64,000 bases of DNA from Actinomucor elegans (taxonomy: Eukaryota; Mucoromycota; Mucoromycetes; Mucorales; Mucoraceae), in the NCBI GenBank assembly GCA_026027325.1, contig JAMSLZ010000002.1, positions 186,001 through 250,000 on the forward strand, written 5' to 3'. Under the pieces are notes generated by a model. It searched no databases. It had not been told where the DNA came from and was given only the letters and a program-made list of their open reading frames with translations. Each line of letters starts with the position of its first letter. Position 1 is the first letter of the stretch. This document shows, piece by piece, positions 35,533-47,747 of the stretch. The translations under genes were made by a program, and so were the position numbers.

Positions 35533-38239
35533 CTATTTTGACTTAGTTCTAATTTTCAAACCAGTGTAGACATGCATCGTATCATCATCTACCATCCTTG
35601 GCAAGTTACGGGAACATGTTCTTTTCGAATCGCTTTCTATGTCCTCTTCTTGTCCTTCAAAGACCAATTTTCTTGTTTCACTGGCAATTGGGCAAGTCAC
35701 CCAAACAGTATCGTAGTATGGAAAGAACCCATCATGGATAATATCTAAACCCACACGAATCTCTGTTTCTGTGGCTTCCATCCATACATGAATCTCGGCA
35801 TACGCTCGTCCTGTTTCGTGATACAATGTATCGCCATCATCTTCGTACAAGACAAAAGTTCTTCTTTCAGAATTTGAAGCATTAAAGCGCTCAGGAAAGA
35901 TTTGTACTCGACGTTCATCATCGGGCGATGCATGTACATTATCCATCACTTTACCAAAGCACATCATTGATCCTGCTTTGACAAAGAAAGGAGCTGCTTC
36001 GTCTTCGGTTGTAGCAGGAACTTCAACCCATTGCCCTTGATCTGCATCTGTAGCATAATATTTACCTGTCTGATAATGATACCAAGCAGTATTTGCAGGG
36101 AGGTACACCTTTCTTGTAGTCGATTTATTTTCATATACAGGTGCAATCAGTAGTGATGGACCGAGCATAAAGTCGAATCCTTGATTGTATGTGTTAATAT
36201 CATGTTGATGATCATAAAACACTGGACGGATCAGAGACTCTCCGTTTTGATAGACATATTTTACATGAAGCGTATACAGGTAAGGAATAAGCTTGTATCT
36301 AAAATGGATTGAAGCACGTATAGCATGTAAAATCTCGGGATACTATATACAGGCCTTTGTTAGTCATTCCAAGCCTTGTTTTTTTTGTGTTAATTGAGCA
36401 GTACATACCATCCATGGCTCAGTTACAGACTCATCTGAATTCCAAGAGTGAATACAAAATCTGGGCCAAAATACACCCTGTTGAACCCACCGAATAAACA
36501 TTTCTGGATCTGGCTTCGGTCCTGCAAATCCTCCAATATCATGACCGTATCCAGCAGGCATGCAACAAAGACCTGCACTCAATCCCATAGGCACATTATA
36601 CTGGATAGTTTTCCATGCGGTTGTATTATCACCACTCCATGTTTGAGATACCAATGCATTGGCATAAGGTGTAGCCGATCGTGTAATCAAGAAGGGTCTA
36701 CTGTTTGGTTGATGCTCTCGGACTGCTTCATAAGAAGCCTGGATCATCAAGAGTGTCTGCAGCGGCGTACCTGCTTTCTTTGCTGTTGCATTCTCGTCAT
36801 TGTTAGGTATAACGGGACCGGAGACGAAAGGAATAGATGATTTTATCAAGTTTTCAAACTTGCTAGGCAAAACCTGACAAGCAAATGTACTACCATCATC
36901 AGGCATTGTGAATTCGTTATTATCAAGCCAGAGCATATATCCTTTATCTAATAGCTCTGATTTGACGTGGGTTTTCCAATAATCGTAGCCTGCTTCACTA
37001 CTAAAGTCAATATAACTGGCTTTTCCCATTGTATTACGCCCTCCACGCCATTGCATGACGGCGCTAGGTATATCTTCTTCTGAATTCCAAATAAGACCTT
37101 TGCTCTTTTGCATTTGATCAAAATCAGGATGACTTTGCTGCAGTAACCAAGGCTTTATGTTTGCAAAGATCCTGACGCCCAAGTGTTTCAAATTATTAGC
37201 TAACTTGATAGGATCAGGAAACCGAGAAGGGTTCCAAGTAAAGACACATCGGTCACCATCTTTGTTCACTGTATACCCAGAGGAGAGATGAATGCCATCA
37301 CAAGGGATCTCATACTTGCGACATCGTTTTATAAAGTCCTCTATCTGCGTTTGCGCATCATCTGCTTCAGCATAGCCCATGGAAGACGCTAAATAGCCAA
37401 ATGAGTATCGTGGTGGAAGATGGCGCGGTCGACTCGTGACGAGTGAATAGTTTTGGACAATGGAAGAAACATTAGGGCCATAAAACATGTAGTAGTCAAG
37501 AGGTCCAGCATCACATTGATAGTAAGTATAAGGTCCCCACATCTGGTAATAGTGAATGATCAGTATATCAAAATATAACATATTGTTGTTGGTAACTTAC
37601 CGCGTCTACCTCTTGGCCAAGATCTATGGTTGTATTGGAAAAGTTGTTGTAATAGATACCATAAGCCTCTTTGGTCTGATTTGATAACCCAATATAAAAA
37701 GGACAAAACTTGTAGAGAGGATCTGATTTCTCGGCATCGTAACCCATACAGTCTAATCTTTCTAGTCGAAAGCGTCTACCAGCCAAATCCAAAGCGCCTG
37801 TTCTTTCTCCCATTCCATAATACGAAACATCTGAATGTTTTCTTTGGTAGTGCCATACATTGCTTACAGCCTGGTCATAACCATAAGAACGGTAAGCTAA
37901 GTCTTGAGCAAACAATTGACCCTTTGATACTGAATACCAACTCAAGTGAAACGTTGGTTTTAGTGTAACTACCAAACGAATTTTGAGTGTTTCAATTTCT
38001 ATGCTACTATCTCGGTCTTCATCCTTGATGTTAACTGTATAGTTTTTGGTGGTGGCTTCTTGATATCGGCCATCAAGTAAATCTACAAAGCCATCATTTT
38101 GCTTGTCTGTCAAAAACCGAACGCGTATTACATCACCACTGATAACCATTATTTGAAAGGCCTGGCCATCATCATTTTCAAAAACAAAAGGATGTTTGTT
38201 CTCCTTCAAGTGAAATCCCTCTGCAATCTTTTGACGCAT
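35533..38239 (-). CDS. Glycoside hydrolase family 31 enzyme
   Basis: Three exons (38239-37601, 37542-36409, 36342-35533) give 860 residues. GH31 retaining glycosidases cleave alpha-glucosides, alpha-xylosides or alpha-galactosides. The nucleophile Asp is in YMLWLDNNEFT and the acid/base Asp in TWSGDNTTAW; DGIHLSSGY and DIGGFAGPKPDPE are further family blocks. The DNNE form, instead of the DMNE of common alpha-glucosidases, recalls the GH31 branch that includes alpha-galactosidases, so the substrate is uncertain. There is no signal peptide (N-terminus MRQKIAEGFHLKEN), so it is predicted intracellular. The chosen start is the ATG at 38239. The gene is divergent from RRP6, with 179 bases between the two starts. 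Confidence 0.88.
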
Positions 38240-38418
38240 CACTAATATTTTGGTATAGAAGAGAAAAAAAAGCGCAAACTATGCCCTGATTCCTTTGTGA
38301 TTCCAATCCGCATGACAAAAGTCGGATTTCAAAGATCAAAAAGATAGTCACAAACACTTGGAAAAAAAGCTTGAAAAAAAGATAATGTTTTGCAAGAAAG
38401 TTTTTCGCAAAACATAGT
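38240..38418. promoter_or_regulatory. Divergent promoter between GH31 gene and RRP6
   Basis: Only 179 bases separate the two start codons, so both 5' UTRs and core promoters must share this AT-rich segment. A direct repeat of GAAAAAAAGC-like sequence occurs near 38360-38375, and a TTTTGCAAGAAAG / TTTTTCGCAAAAC pair lies just before the RRP6 start. Confidence 0.6.
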
Positions 38419-40357
38419 ATGACCTCTCCAACGATTCCAGATCCTGTTAAGGATTTTCAGAATTTCCAAAGTTCATTATTCAAGTCGCTAATGGCAGCCA
38501 CTGCTGCTGCCAACAGCATACCTGTAGAGGAAGTGGGTTTCTTTCGATCGCTTGATAGACAGTTTGCCAAAGATCTTGATCATGCTGGATCTTCTTCTTT
38601 GGCTATAGGCAACAGCTTATTACAGCTTTGCGCCGATGACTGTGGAATCAAGATAAATGCGTTTGAAGATATTGACGATGTAGTTGGCAGCTACGGTAAA
38701 GCCACTGATGTCTGTGATGGTTTACTTGAGAAAGCTGTAAGACAATTTTTTTTTTTTTTTTTTTTTTTTTAGTTCAACCTCTTCTTTATGCTAACTGTGT
38801 CTATAGGATCTCTGTTTGGATCAAATTCGTGGTAAAGCAAGTAACGACGATTTAAAGCAAGATGCGCCTGAAGTTGCACAAATTGCAACAAAGGTATTTA
38901 CGGGCTGCCTTCAACTTTTATTCAATCTAACGCACTTTTGTTTTGTAAAGGGTAAACTAGAGTATAAGCTTTTGCACGCCAATAACGTCGTTCGCCCTCA
39001 AATGAAGTTTAAAGATCCAGTGGATAACTCCAATCTCACTGTATTTCAAAGAAAGATCAAATACAAACCTCATGCCATTGTGCCTCTGGACTCAACTGTA
39101 ACAGTCGAAGATAAATCACTTCCTCATCCTTACGTTTATGAAATCAACCATATCGAATATCCTGAGCGCATGTTCAAAGTGAGCGAGCCCGAGATGTATA
39201 AGCCATTCGATACCACTGGCCCAACATGGGTTGATACAGAAGAGGCACTGTTGGAAATGATGAAGCATTTGGAAGGTCACGAAGAATTAGCTGTGGATTT
39301 AGAACATCATAACTACCGTAGTTATCAGGGCTTCACTTGTTTAATGCAACTTAGTACAAGAGATGAGGATTTCGTGATTGATGCATTGGAGCTTCGAGAT
39401 AAATTATGGATGCTGAACGAGTATTTTGCCAATCCAGACATTGTTAAAGTGCTTCATGGTGCTGACTCTGATATTATCTGGCTTCAACGCGATTTTGGAC
39501 TTTACATTGTGAATCTATTTGATACTTACTTTCCCACCAAAGTGCTTGATTTCCCTCATCACAGCCTTGCATATCTACTGAAGAAATACTGCAACTTTGA
39601 TGCTGATAAAAAGTACCAATTGGCAGATTGGAGAATTCGACCTTTACCAGAGGAGATGTTGAGTTATGCTCGATCGGATACACATTTCCTTCTCTATATC
39701 TACGACTGCCTTCGCAATGAATTACTCAATCAATCTACAACAGACAACAACAACCTAGTGCGTATCTGTCTACAGAGATCAAACGAAATTGCACTTCAAA
39801 AATACGACAAGGATGTATATGATGCAGTTAACGGGCTTGGTCCCAATGGCTGGAAGCATATGCTGGCCAAGTGGAAGTATGCTATGAACCCTCAGCAATT
39901 GGCAGTTTTCAAAGCACTTCACAGCTGGCGCGACCATACTGCTAGAGATGAAGATGAATCTTGCCGCTATGTATTGCCTAACCATATGTTGATGGCTCTG
40001 GTTGAACGTATGCCAACAGATTCAAGCGGTGTTATTGGTTGCTGTAATCCTTGTCCTACTTTGGTGCGTATGAATGCTCAAGCTCTCAGTTATATGATTC
40101 AAAAGGCGAAAGCAGAAGCCCTACTTACAAAGGAAGCAAATTTTGTTCAAGAAGTTAACGTTGATAAACTGGAAACCAAAACTACTGCAACCAGTAACGG
40201 AAGTGTTACAGTAACTACACAGGTTCAACAGATCAAAAGAAAGGCAGTAGATGTTGACCCAGCTCTATTTGATCTCAAGAAAGTAAGCAAGCTTAGAACT
40301 GAAACTGCAGCACAATTAGAAAAGAAATCATCCGCATTGTTTGGATCTTATTTATAA
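38419..40357 (+). CDS. RRP6: RRP6/EXOSC10, nuclear exosome 3'-5' exonuclease
   Basis: Three exons (38419-38736, 38807-38893, 38951-40357) give 603 residues. RRP6 is the distributive exonuclease of the nuclear exosome that trims rRNA and snoRNA ends and degrades faulty transcripts. Parts in order: PMC2NT-type N-terminus (residues about 10-110), linker with LLHANNVVRPQMKF, DEDD-Y exonuclease with Asp/Glu in AVDLEHH (near 251), HGADSDIIWLQRDFGLY, and Tyr/Asp in LSYARSDTHFLLYIYD (near 374-378), then an HRDC domain (HSWRDHTARDEDESCRYVLP). A short C-tail carries QIKRKAVD as a possible nuclear signal. The second intron (57 bases, 38894-38950) is a multiple of three with no stop, so it can be mistaken for coding sequence; the family alignment calls for its removal. 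Intron 1 contains a T26-class tract. Confidence 0.93.
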
Positions 40358-41021
40358 ACCAAAAGATAAAGTTTTAATAAAGTAAGGTATATTGGTTAAG
40401 AGCCGCATAAACCGTGATGCTATTAGACCATATAACGAGTGTTGGAAGGTCCCATTACTCTTTTTTTAGCAGGTTTATAATAAAGATACGCTTGTATCAC
40501 CTAATGATGAGAACATCAAAAGTCCCAAATTACCTGTTTGGATACGGTTTGATGCTTGTAGGAAGGAAAATCCTATAGTGATCAGTTGGTAGCTACTGGT
40601 AAGTATACTTTCTTAAATTCAATCAAAGCTGATATGAAAGAATAATAGAGAGGTAATGAACAATCAATAGTATATGTAGTTCCAGTTTCAAAAGTGATCA
40701 TTTGATTAAATTCAGTCCGCTTGTTTGTTCTTCTAGAACCAGTACCCTCATCCCCTTTTTTTCTTCTTCTACTTCTGATCCATAGAAAAGCTAAACTGTG
40801 GACTGATTTCTCTTGTGTTGACCATACCGAGGAATAATCACAAAATTACATGGTGGATTCCACGCTGTAAAAGAGAGGGGCTCTGATGTTCCTCTCTTTG
40901 TTTTTCCCGTTTCAATATAATAGAGCTATCTCAAGAAATGTACCAAGAGAGGTTTTCTGTTGAAGCAGCTAATCTCTTTCATCGTACGTCTGGAGGCTGA
41001 CCTCTATATATTGATTATTAA

Positions 41022-41062
41022 GCTGGTAGACTGTATAATATGACTTATACTGTCTACCAAGC
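41022..41062. repeat. Short inverted repeat (hairpin)
   Basis: GCTGGTAGACTGTATAA and TTATACTGTCTACCAAG pair over 15 of 17 positions with a six-base loop. It may be a processing signal or a relic of an element end. Confidence 0.6.
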
Positions 41063-42353
41063 TTTCAGTTGATCTAATCAATTATTGTTGGATACAAAAC
41101 AGCTGTGGTGTATAGCACTCAAGTTCAAAGTAAATCCACAGAGCTCGCTCAAGATATGATTCCGGCAGCGAGCACATATATACATGGAAATTGTAATATT
41201 TACCCTATGGACTCTCATCGAACAAGGGTGTAGCTCTTATCTGATGGATTCAAATGGATGCAACTATTGCAATAACGGGGCCAGCATATTACCATACTTT
41301 AATTAACCGTATACTAGTGATATGATTCATAGCATGGATTCAAACGACCGAGTTTTTTTTTCGTATCGCTAATATGTCTGCTTTTACGTTATGATACGTG
41401 ATAGTCAGAGAGGCTCTACAGAGCTCCTTGGGATCAGATTAAAACTCTCGCCTTCACGTGGCTGATCCTGTTAGTATCAAAGAGCCATCTTTGAGAACTA
41501 AGAAGAGTTTTAGATACTTTGTTTTATTCCTAATAAAATTGGCTTTTATCAATCCTATTTGAATCTTTTGATTTTGTGATGTAATATTTGATGTATAAAC
41601 AAACTGTTATTTAATCACTGTAGTGACTAAGCCCACCTTCATTAAACCAATGTCCATAATGCCTTGAGATCATTTTAATGTCTAAGTGCGGCTGATCTGT
41701 AGACCTATCACTTTATTTTACTTTCTTTTATATATAAACCATATATATATAACTACGTATTATTTATTCTTGCTTTTTGTTCCTAGAGTTAATTCCAAAT
41801 ATGCTGAAAAACATCTATTTTTTTATGAGTTTGGAAAGCATTTACTCTAATTGTAGTTTTCTCTTTTTTTTTTTTGAACCAAGAGATTCTTTTTACTGCG
41901 TATTATATCAATGTTCCATATAATGATTTTTACCCTAATGTGTGGCTGGCCTGATTTTGATGCGAAACCTCAGGGTCAGAAATCTCACATGAGGCATGAA
42001 CTTTAATCTACTTTTTATGTAATCCCTTAGACTCAAATAAAGTTTTCTTATATAGTTTCATATCATCTCATTGTTTAACTTTTATTTCAACAAAGAAAAT
42101 GTCACTGACAGAAGAGAAAGAATTTCTGAGATCTAATTTGTAGTCATAATCCGCATTTATGCCGTAAATGATAATAATGATGAAAGAATGATACTCATGT
42201 TTAGATACAAGTCCTTTTTTGTTTTATTTGTAAGGGCGAATCTGTAGGTCGTGAGGCTGAAAACTGACAAATGGGAACGTAGCAACATAATAAAAGAGAT
42301 GCATGGAAGTCAAGTTTTGCATAAAAAGTAATATTAGTTTATTCTGGATTTTT

Positions 42354-42462
42354 GATATTCTTGTTGAAAGAATATAATACTATATTGGTATTCTCGTTGA
42401 AATAATATAACATTTGCAACAAAAATACCAACATAGTATTATACTATTTCAACAAGAATATC
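42354..42462. repeat. Inverted repeat, 39-base arms
   Basis: The arms 42354-42392 and 42424-42462 match as reverse complements at 36 of 39 positions or close to it, with a 31-base spacer that itself starts with a partial third copy (GGTATTCTCGTTGAAATAAT). It lies about 80 bases past the stop codon of the HAUS6-like gene, so it could sit in its 3' UTR. Confidence 0.8.
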
Positions 42463-42538
42463 AATATAAAAAGACACTATTCAAGATATTAAGTATAATA
42501 TTTGTTAATCATATCTAAAAAAGGTTGGTAGAATAGAA

Positions 42539-44179
42539 CTATTTTTTGTTTTGGGCGAACGGTTTAGGTCCACCTTGGAACGCTTCATACTTTCTCTTTC
42601 TTCTTTGAGTACTTTCATTACCGGAGCCTGAAAACACATTTTCTTGATCTCCTATAACACTTGTATTGTTTTCAGTTGCCTGTCGTTCCGCTTGTACTTC
42701 AACTGATCTTCTTTGTGATCGCAAACGTTCTTGTTGTACTCTTTGCTGATCTAACTCTGCTTTGAAATCTAGGTAGTTCTCTCTTGACTGGCGCCTTAAC
42801 AATTTTAAACGCAAAGATTTAGACTTTTTGCGATGAGAGCTGAGATCTAGATCCCAAGGGGTGTGAACAGGAAGAGGATACAAGGCCCGTTTTCCACGTA
42901 AACAAGAGCCTTGACGGTAGAGTTTGTGCTTTTTAAGAATCCTTGCGCCTTTATGTGGCAAAGGGTCTTGGGGAGATATGCTATTGGTTTCAGAACTATT
43001 AGAAGGCGCTGTGTCATCAACAGAAGTCATAAGAGCGTTGCCATCGCCAGCAGTATCTTCATCAGAAGCTATGGGAGCATCGGTATCGCCAGAAGCATCA
43101 TCATCATCAGAAGCCATGGGAGTATTGTCATCGCCAGCAGTACCATCATCAGAAGCTATGGGAGCATTGTCACCGCCAGAAGCATCATCGCCAGAAGCAT
43201 CATCTCCAGAAGCATCATCGCCAGAAGCATCATCGCCAGAAGCATTATCGCCAGAAGCATCATCGCCAGAAGCATTATCGCCAGAAGCATCATCGCCAGA
43301 AGCATTATCGCCAGAAGCATCATCATCAGAAGTCATAGAGACATTGTCACCGTCAGCAATATCATCTTCAGAAGTCACAGAAGAATTGTCATCAGAAGCC
43401 ATAGAAACATTATCATCATCAGAAGTCATAGAAGCATTGTCATCATCAGAAGTAGGGAAAGGACCATTTGACAGCACCATGCTACAGCATTCTTGGCCAT
43501 AAGTACGTTGTAGAAAATAACTAAGTAAGTCAGCTATCAAAGAGCAGTTAGTTACTTGGATTACAAATCAAATAGACGACTTTGCCTTCAAACTTCTTGC
43601 GATTTATATCATTTTTATCAGTCATCATGTTCATAAAAATCTTTTGAGAAGCAAGGTAACCAGGCGTATCAAAAGCGCCTTGGCTACATCTCATACTGCC
43701 AACTATTATGCAACAAATGAATATCAAGTATGAGAGAACCAATTGAGCATCATGGCCTTACCTCCTTCTTCAAATAACTTGTGATAAGCAGCTTTCATAG
43801 CGAAAGCAAGCATAACTTGCTGCATAAGTGGGCCGGAACAATCATAGAAAATGGAGTCATGAATAGGTACATAGCGCAGTAATTCAAAGTCGCCAGAAAG
43901 GTCCTTGAGCCAATCAACAGTCTTCTTGACAAATACTTTATATTGTCCATCGTCTTCAATATTCATACTATTCTTCAAGTCGTCATCCGCTCTTTGTTCA
44001 TCCAGAATAGAAAACAGAAAATAGGCAATATGGGTAAACATTGCCATGTTAATCTGTAATGTATCAAGGAAAAGGGATTCATCAACGAATAGGGGATAGT
44101 CTTGGTTTAAATGATAAAAGTAAGTATGGATACCCATACAGTTGAGCATAAGGGTAAGAGTGCGTAATATAGGGAACAT
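42539..44179 (-). CDS. HAUS6: Augmin subunit HAUS6-like protein
   Basis: Exon 1 (44179-43762) and exon 2 (43702 to about 43539) join cleanly. The third exon runs from about 43475 to 42539, and its junction is uncertain: a donor after 43539 with acceptor CCAAG gives a 64-base intron in frame, and a 31-base intron ending GATAG is the other in-frame choice. The N-terminal 150 residues match the HAUS6 N-terminal pattern (MAMFTHIAYFLFSILDEQRA, then KKTVDWLKDLSGD), the part that in augmin helps recruit gamma-tubulin to spindle microtubules. The middle is an acidic tract of DDASG/DNASG units coded by a minisatellite. The C-terminus is basic with a coiled-coil-like segment (ELDQQRVQQERLRSQRR). Augmin is patchy in fungi, so the family call is moderate. 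Confidence 0.6.
43168..43330. repeat. 15-base coding minisatellite
   Basis: About eleven head-to-tail units of GCATCATCGCCAGAA with small changes (one TCTCC, several ATTATC) encode DDASG/DNASG on the minus strand. More diverged units extend to both sides (about 43040-43450). No unique spacers separate the units, so it is not a CRISPR array. Confidence 0.95.
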
Positions 44180-44366
44180 TGTAGGTTACTATGTTTTATA
44201 AAACTAAAGGTGAAGGAAGAAAGGGAAAAATGCAAAATGTCTTGTTTTTATAACTTTTAAAACTTTGCTTTCCCATTACAATATACAAGACAAGATACAT
44301 TTGTTAACGCCACTGAATAAACATACTACGTAAATTGTTTTTCTTATTGAAAACCCTATCCATTTA

Positions 44367-44392
44367 ACGCGTCTTAACGCGTATTAACACGT
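44367..44392. promoter_or_regulatory. Tandem MCB-like boxes upstream of HAUS6-like gene
   Basis: Three 10-base units, TTAACGCGTC, TTAACGCGTA and TTAACACGTT, lie in tandem 190-215 bases before the start of the HAUS6-like gene. ACGCGT is the MluI cell-cycle box bound by MBF (Swi6/Mbp1-type) factors that time G1/S transcription. The helical-turn spacing and the location before a mitotic-spindle gene support regulatory use; binding is inferred. Confidence 0.5.
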
Positions 44393-47300
44393 TTTTATTA
44401 AATCGAATAAGTATCCTTTTAATGCGCCTTTGAATCAATAAAGAGGCGTTATTCGCATACCATTTATCACTGTATGTCTAAAGATATATATTACAACAAA
44501 TTTTAAAACAGTTGTTTACAAATGCTCTCATGTTCACGTAACTTTACTTTATTATTGTTACTGACCTGCAGCGATCCTTTTTACAAGCGGGATTTAAATT
44601 AATGTTTCAACATATTTCCCATGCCATCAAGTAATTGCTTTTATATCCAAAGAGAATACAGATGGAGCCTTGAATTTCGGCACATATATAAAGCACAACA
44701 TCTAATATAATTTGGCGGAAAAGAGATAGATAGACAGAGAGATCTGTATATATATATATATATATATACAAATTTTTTCATGTTCTGGAATCATTTCCTA
44801 GTCTACATCTATAAAAGGACTACGCCACTCGCAAGATTACGTGATTTTATATACTAAAATCACAAAGAGCATGCGAGTCGCTACTGTTTTTACCAGCAGG
44901 TATCAATATTTGATATGGTTTCCTGAAAAAAGGGTTCATTCTGTAGAGATTGCTTTTAAATCGTAAAATAATATGCAACTAGCAGATGCATAAACTTGTA
45001 ATCGAGGAAAAACTAATTGTATAGTGGTTATTCAAGTTTATAAACTTGTACAATATGCATTCAAGTAAATGTGAGTTATCCAACTCAAACAAAATGCCGT
45101 TTTTACTATCTAAAAAGGTACTTTTTATTCTTAAAAAGACTCGCTGCATTTTAAAAAAAAATTTGTATCATCTCATGAATTTCTTAAATTAAAAACGAAA
45201 TAAAAGCTTCTATCTGTATGTGTAGTTTAAATCATGTCTTCTGAATATTAAACTTTACCGTATTAGCCTTAAACAATTGCATAGCGCATCAATCTTAACC
45301 ATCTGTTGCATCTGATCGGTGATTTTCATAATGAGATACATAAATCAAATATCCTTGGCGATCTTATAAGCATTTTAAAAGCATTGTTCATAATTCATCC
45401 TGTGGTAATATATATGTATATATATATAAAGCAGGTAAAGTCAATTAGAACTTGGCTATACTTTTATTCAATTCGAAGATAGTCCTTATTTCTAACTAGT
45501 CTTTCTAATTTGTATTTATACTCGTTGAAATGTGGCTGATGGTTATTTACTTGTGATCATGTTGGATATGTATTATAAAGCACGTACCTCTGTGAAAGGT
45601 AGTCAGTGATGCTATGATATGTATGTACTACAGTGAAGACGCACAGGCCATTAGTCTTTCATTGTACTACCACTATAAGCCTATTTTCACCGCATATTTT
45701 TGTCTCTGAGAGCTCAAAGGATACATTGGTGTTTTGCATGTAGTATATAAGTTAGAAGTGAGTTGAGAAAACTTAATTGAGGTTATGAATGTGGTGTCTG
45801 AGCACACTCACTCGTAGCTCTCTCACCCCTCCTTTTTTAGTTCTTTTAATATAAAAGAATGCCCCAATGTGTACGTTGAGGTGCAGGAAATAAACTTTTT
45901 CTTGTGTATATGCAAAGGCTGTGGAAAATACATTTTTGCGTGTCTCTTGTCTTAAATATCACTTGTACTTTTCAAAATCCACTCATATAACAATTTGAAT
46001 ATATTTTAAACTTAGACTAATCATGAAACACCACCACATCAAACCAAAATCTAACACTTTTATTTATTACAAAAACAAGAAGGCGGCAATATACAGTATA
46101 CCTAAAACTTAAGACAAGTAAATCTTCAGATAACTGGTATCATTCCCTTCAAACTTCTCCAACATCGGGTGCAACCCTTTTTTTTTCATTCATCTTTAGT
46201 TTCACCTTGTCTGTGTAGCTTTTCATGTTCGTAGTTCAACGTCCCAATTTAATTCTACGATATCATTGCTATCTTTTTTAAAAAAAAATTGCTTGTTTAT
46301 TACTAACTGAGAATATGAAAGGATAATGAAGCCAGCCTTGGTCGATATTCTTACGGATAAAATCCCCAACAAAGGACTCAAAAAGGGGTGTGCCATCGAT
46401 AACACTACAAAAATACGCTCGTCAATGTCATTTTCAATATTTATGTATAAAATTCTTAAGCTCAGCCGGCTTTTAGCACAGTTATTACCATTGTGGATGG
46501 TGCCTCACATAAAGTAAGTAAGATCATGTTGAGTACCATGCAGCTTTTATGATTTTACCAGTAAATGACAAGTTCAGATCTTCTAAACAATAATTCAATA
46601 GTGCAATCTCCATATCTTCACTATATAATCAACTTTAGATAAAAGTTATTTTTTGATACGATTCATAAATCAAACACAATTCATAGCAATGTAGTTCAAT
46701 ACTTTCAAATACAGGAGAATGTGAGTGGCATTACCATTTATTCCATACATCATTTACAAGTACTGAAAGGTTAGATATATGTATTATGTATATATTGGCT
46801 GTATAGTGATGCTTTCAAGTTAATTTTATTCAAAATAAACTCATAGTTTTTGTTAAAGTCATAATCGGTATCAAATAGCATTCACCAACCATTTTCGCCA
46901 TATCAATCATTATAATCAGGAATATAATGAATTATTCTTTTAAATATTCTTTTTGAACATCATTTAAGCTGTTCTTCTGACCATCACTACATCCATCAGT
47001 AGTACTAAGAATATTATTCATTTCCACACTGTTGATAAATAGATATAATGTTGATATAGCCCCATATTGCTTTACAATAAACATGAATAGATTTACCAGA
47101 TACGTATAAGCCTTGTTTTTTTAGTCATAAGCTTTATATGGGAACCAATTCACAGATAATCCAGGATTTATTATATTATCTCTTCCAAGTGCCTGATATT
47201 AGCGTGATAGAATATATTATAATGTATTAAAACCATCTCTAGTCATCTTACCATTATCTTTTGTCTAGTGATTTTTATCTCTTGTTCATCAGCATTGTCT

Positions 47301-47633
47301 TTTTTTTTTGTTTTTTTTTGTTTCCGCCAGTTGGTTTATAATAATACTGCAAACCATAAATCCATTATGTTATGTAACTATCAATTCTTCCCATTCATTT
47401 CACTCGTCAACTTAATTTTAATCTTATTATATCAGTCTTTTCTTCTTCTCGCAGTTGACGTTTAAAGAACCCTAAATAAAAAGAGTTCGCCCTCCTAAAA
47501 AAAATATAAAAACAAGAAAGCAGATTAAGAAAATCAACCTAATTCTATCAAAAAGTATACCACAAACTCATTTACAGTATCACCACAAGCCCCAGCCTTT
47601 GCCTCACAGTTGCTTGAGTTGTCTCTCTCTTAG

Positions 47634-47747
47634 ATGTTCTGTATAAAATTTTGTTTAGCAATATCACTTTGTGTTGCTTCGTATTTCCCAGTAATAAGAA
47701 AGAATAGTAAGCCACCATCTTTAGAAAGTTGTTTTCCAGCCAAGTGA
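47634..47747 (+). CDS. Possible 37-residue secreted peptide
   Basis: ATG at 47634 opens a frame of 37 codons whose N-terminus (MFCIKFCLAISLCVASYFPV) looks like a signal peptide, followed by a short polar tail with one Cys. A CT-rich tract (TTGTCTCTCTCTTAG) lies immediately before the ATG and could be part of a 5' UTR or an acceptor site. There is no family match and no expression evidence, so chance is quite possible. Confidence 0.2.
   Translation: MFCIKFCLAISLCVASYFPVIRKNSKPPSLESCFPAK

Larger units (their letters stand above)
40358..42538. other. Spacer with two hairpin-forming repeats
   Basis: No gene supported. It contains the hairpin at 41022-41062, a faint dispersed-repeat piece near 41681-41708 (GCGGCTGATCTGTAGACC), and the long inverted repeat at 42354-42462 next to the end of the HAUS6-like gene. 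Confidence 0.55.

Noticed and set aside
43168..43330. Possible CRISPR-like array
   Set aside because: Units are contiguous 15-mers with no unique spacers and lie in coding sequence of a eukaryotic gene.
42911..43502. Two plus-strand open frames of about 190 codons over the minisatellite
   Set aside because: They are antisense shadows of a 15-base repeat (a multiple of three stays open in all frames) opposite the HAUS6-like exon.
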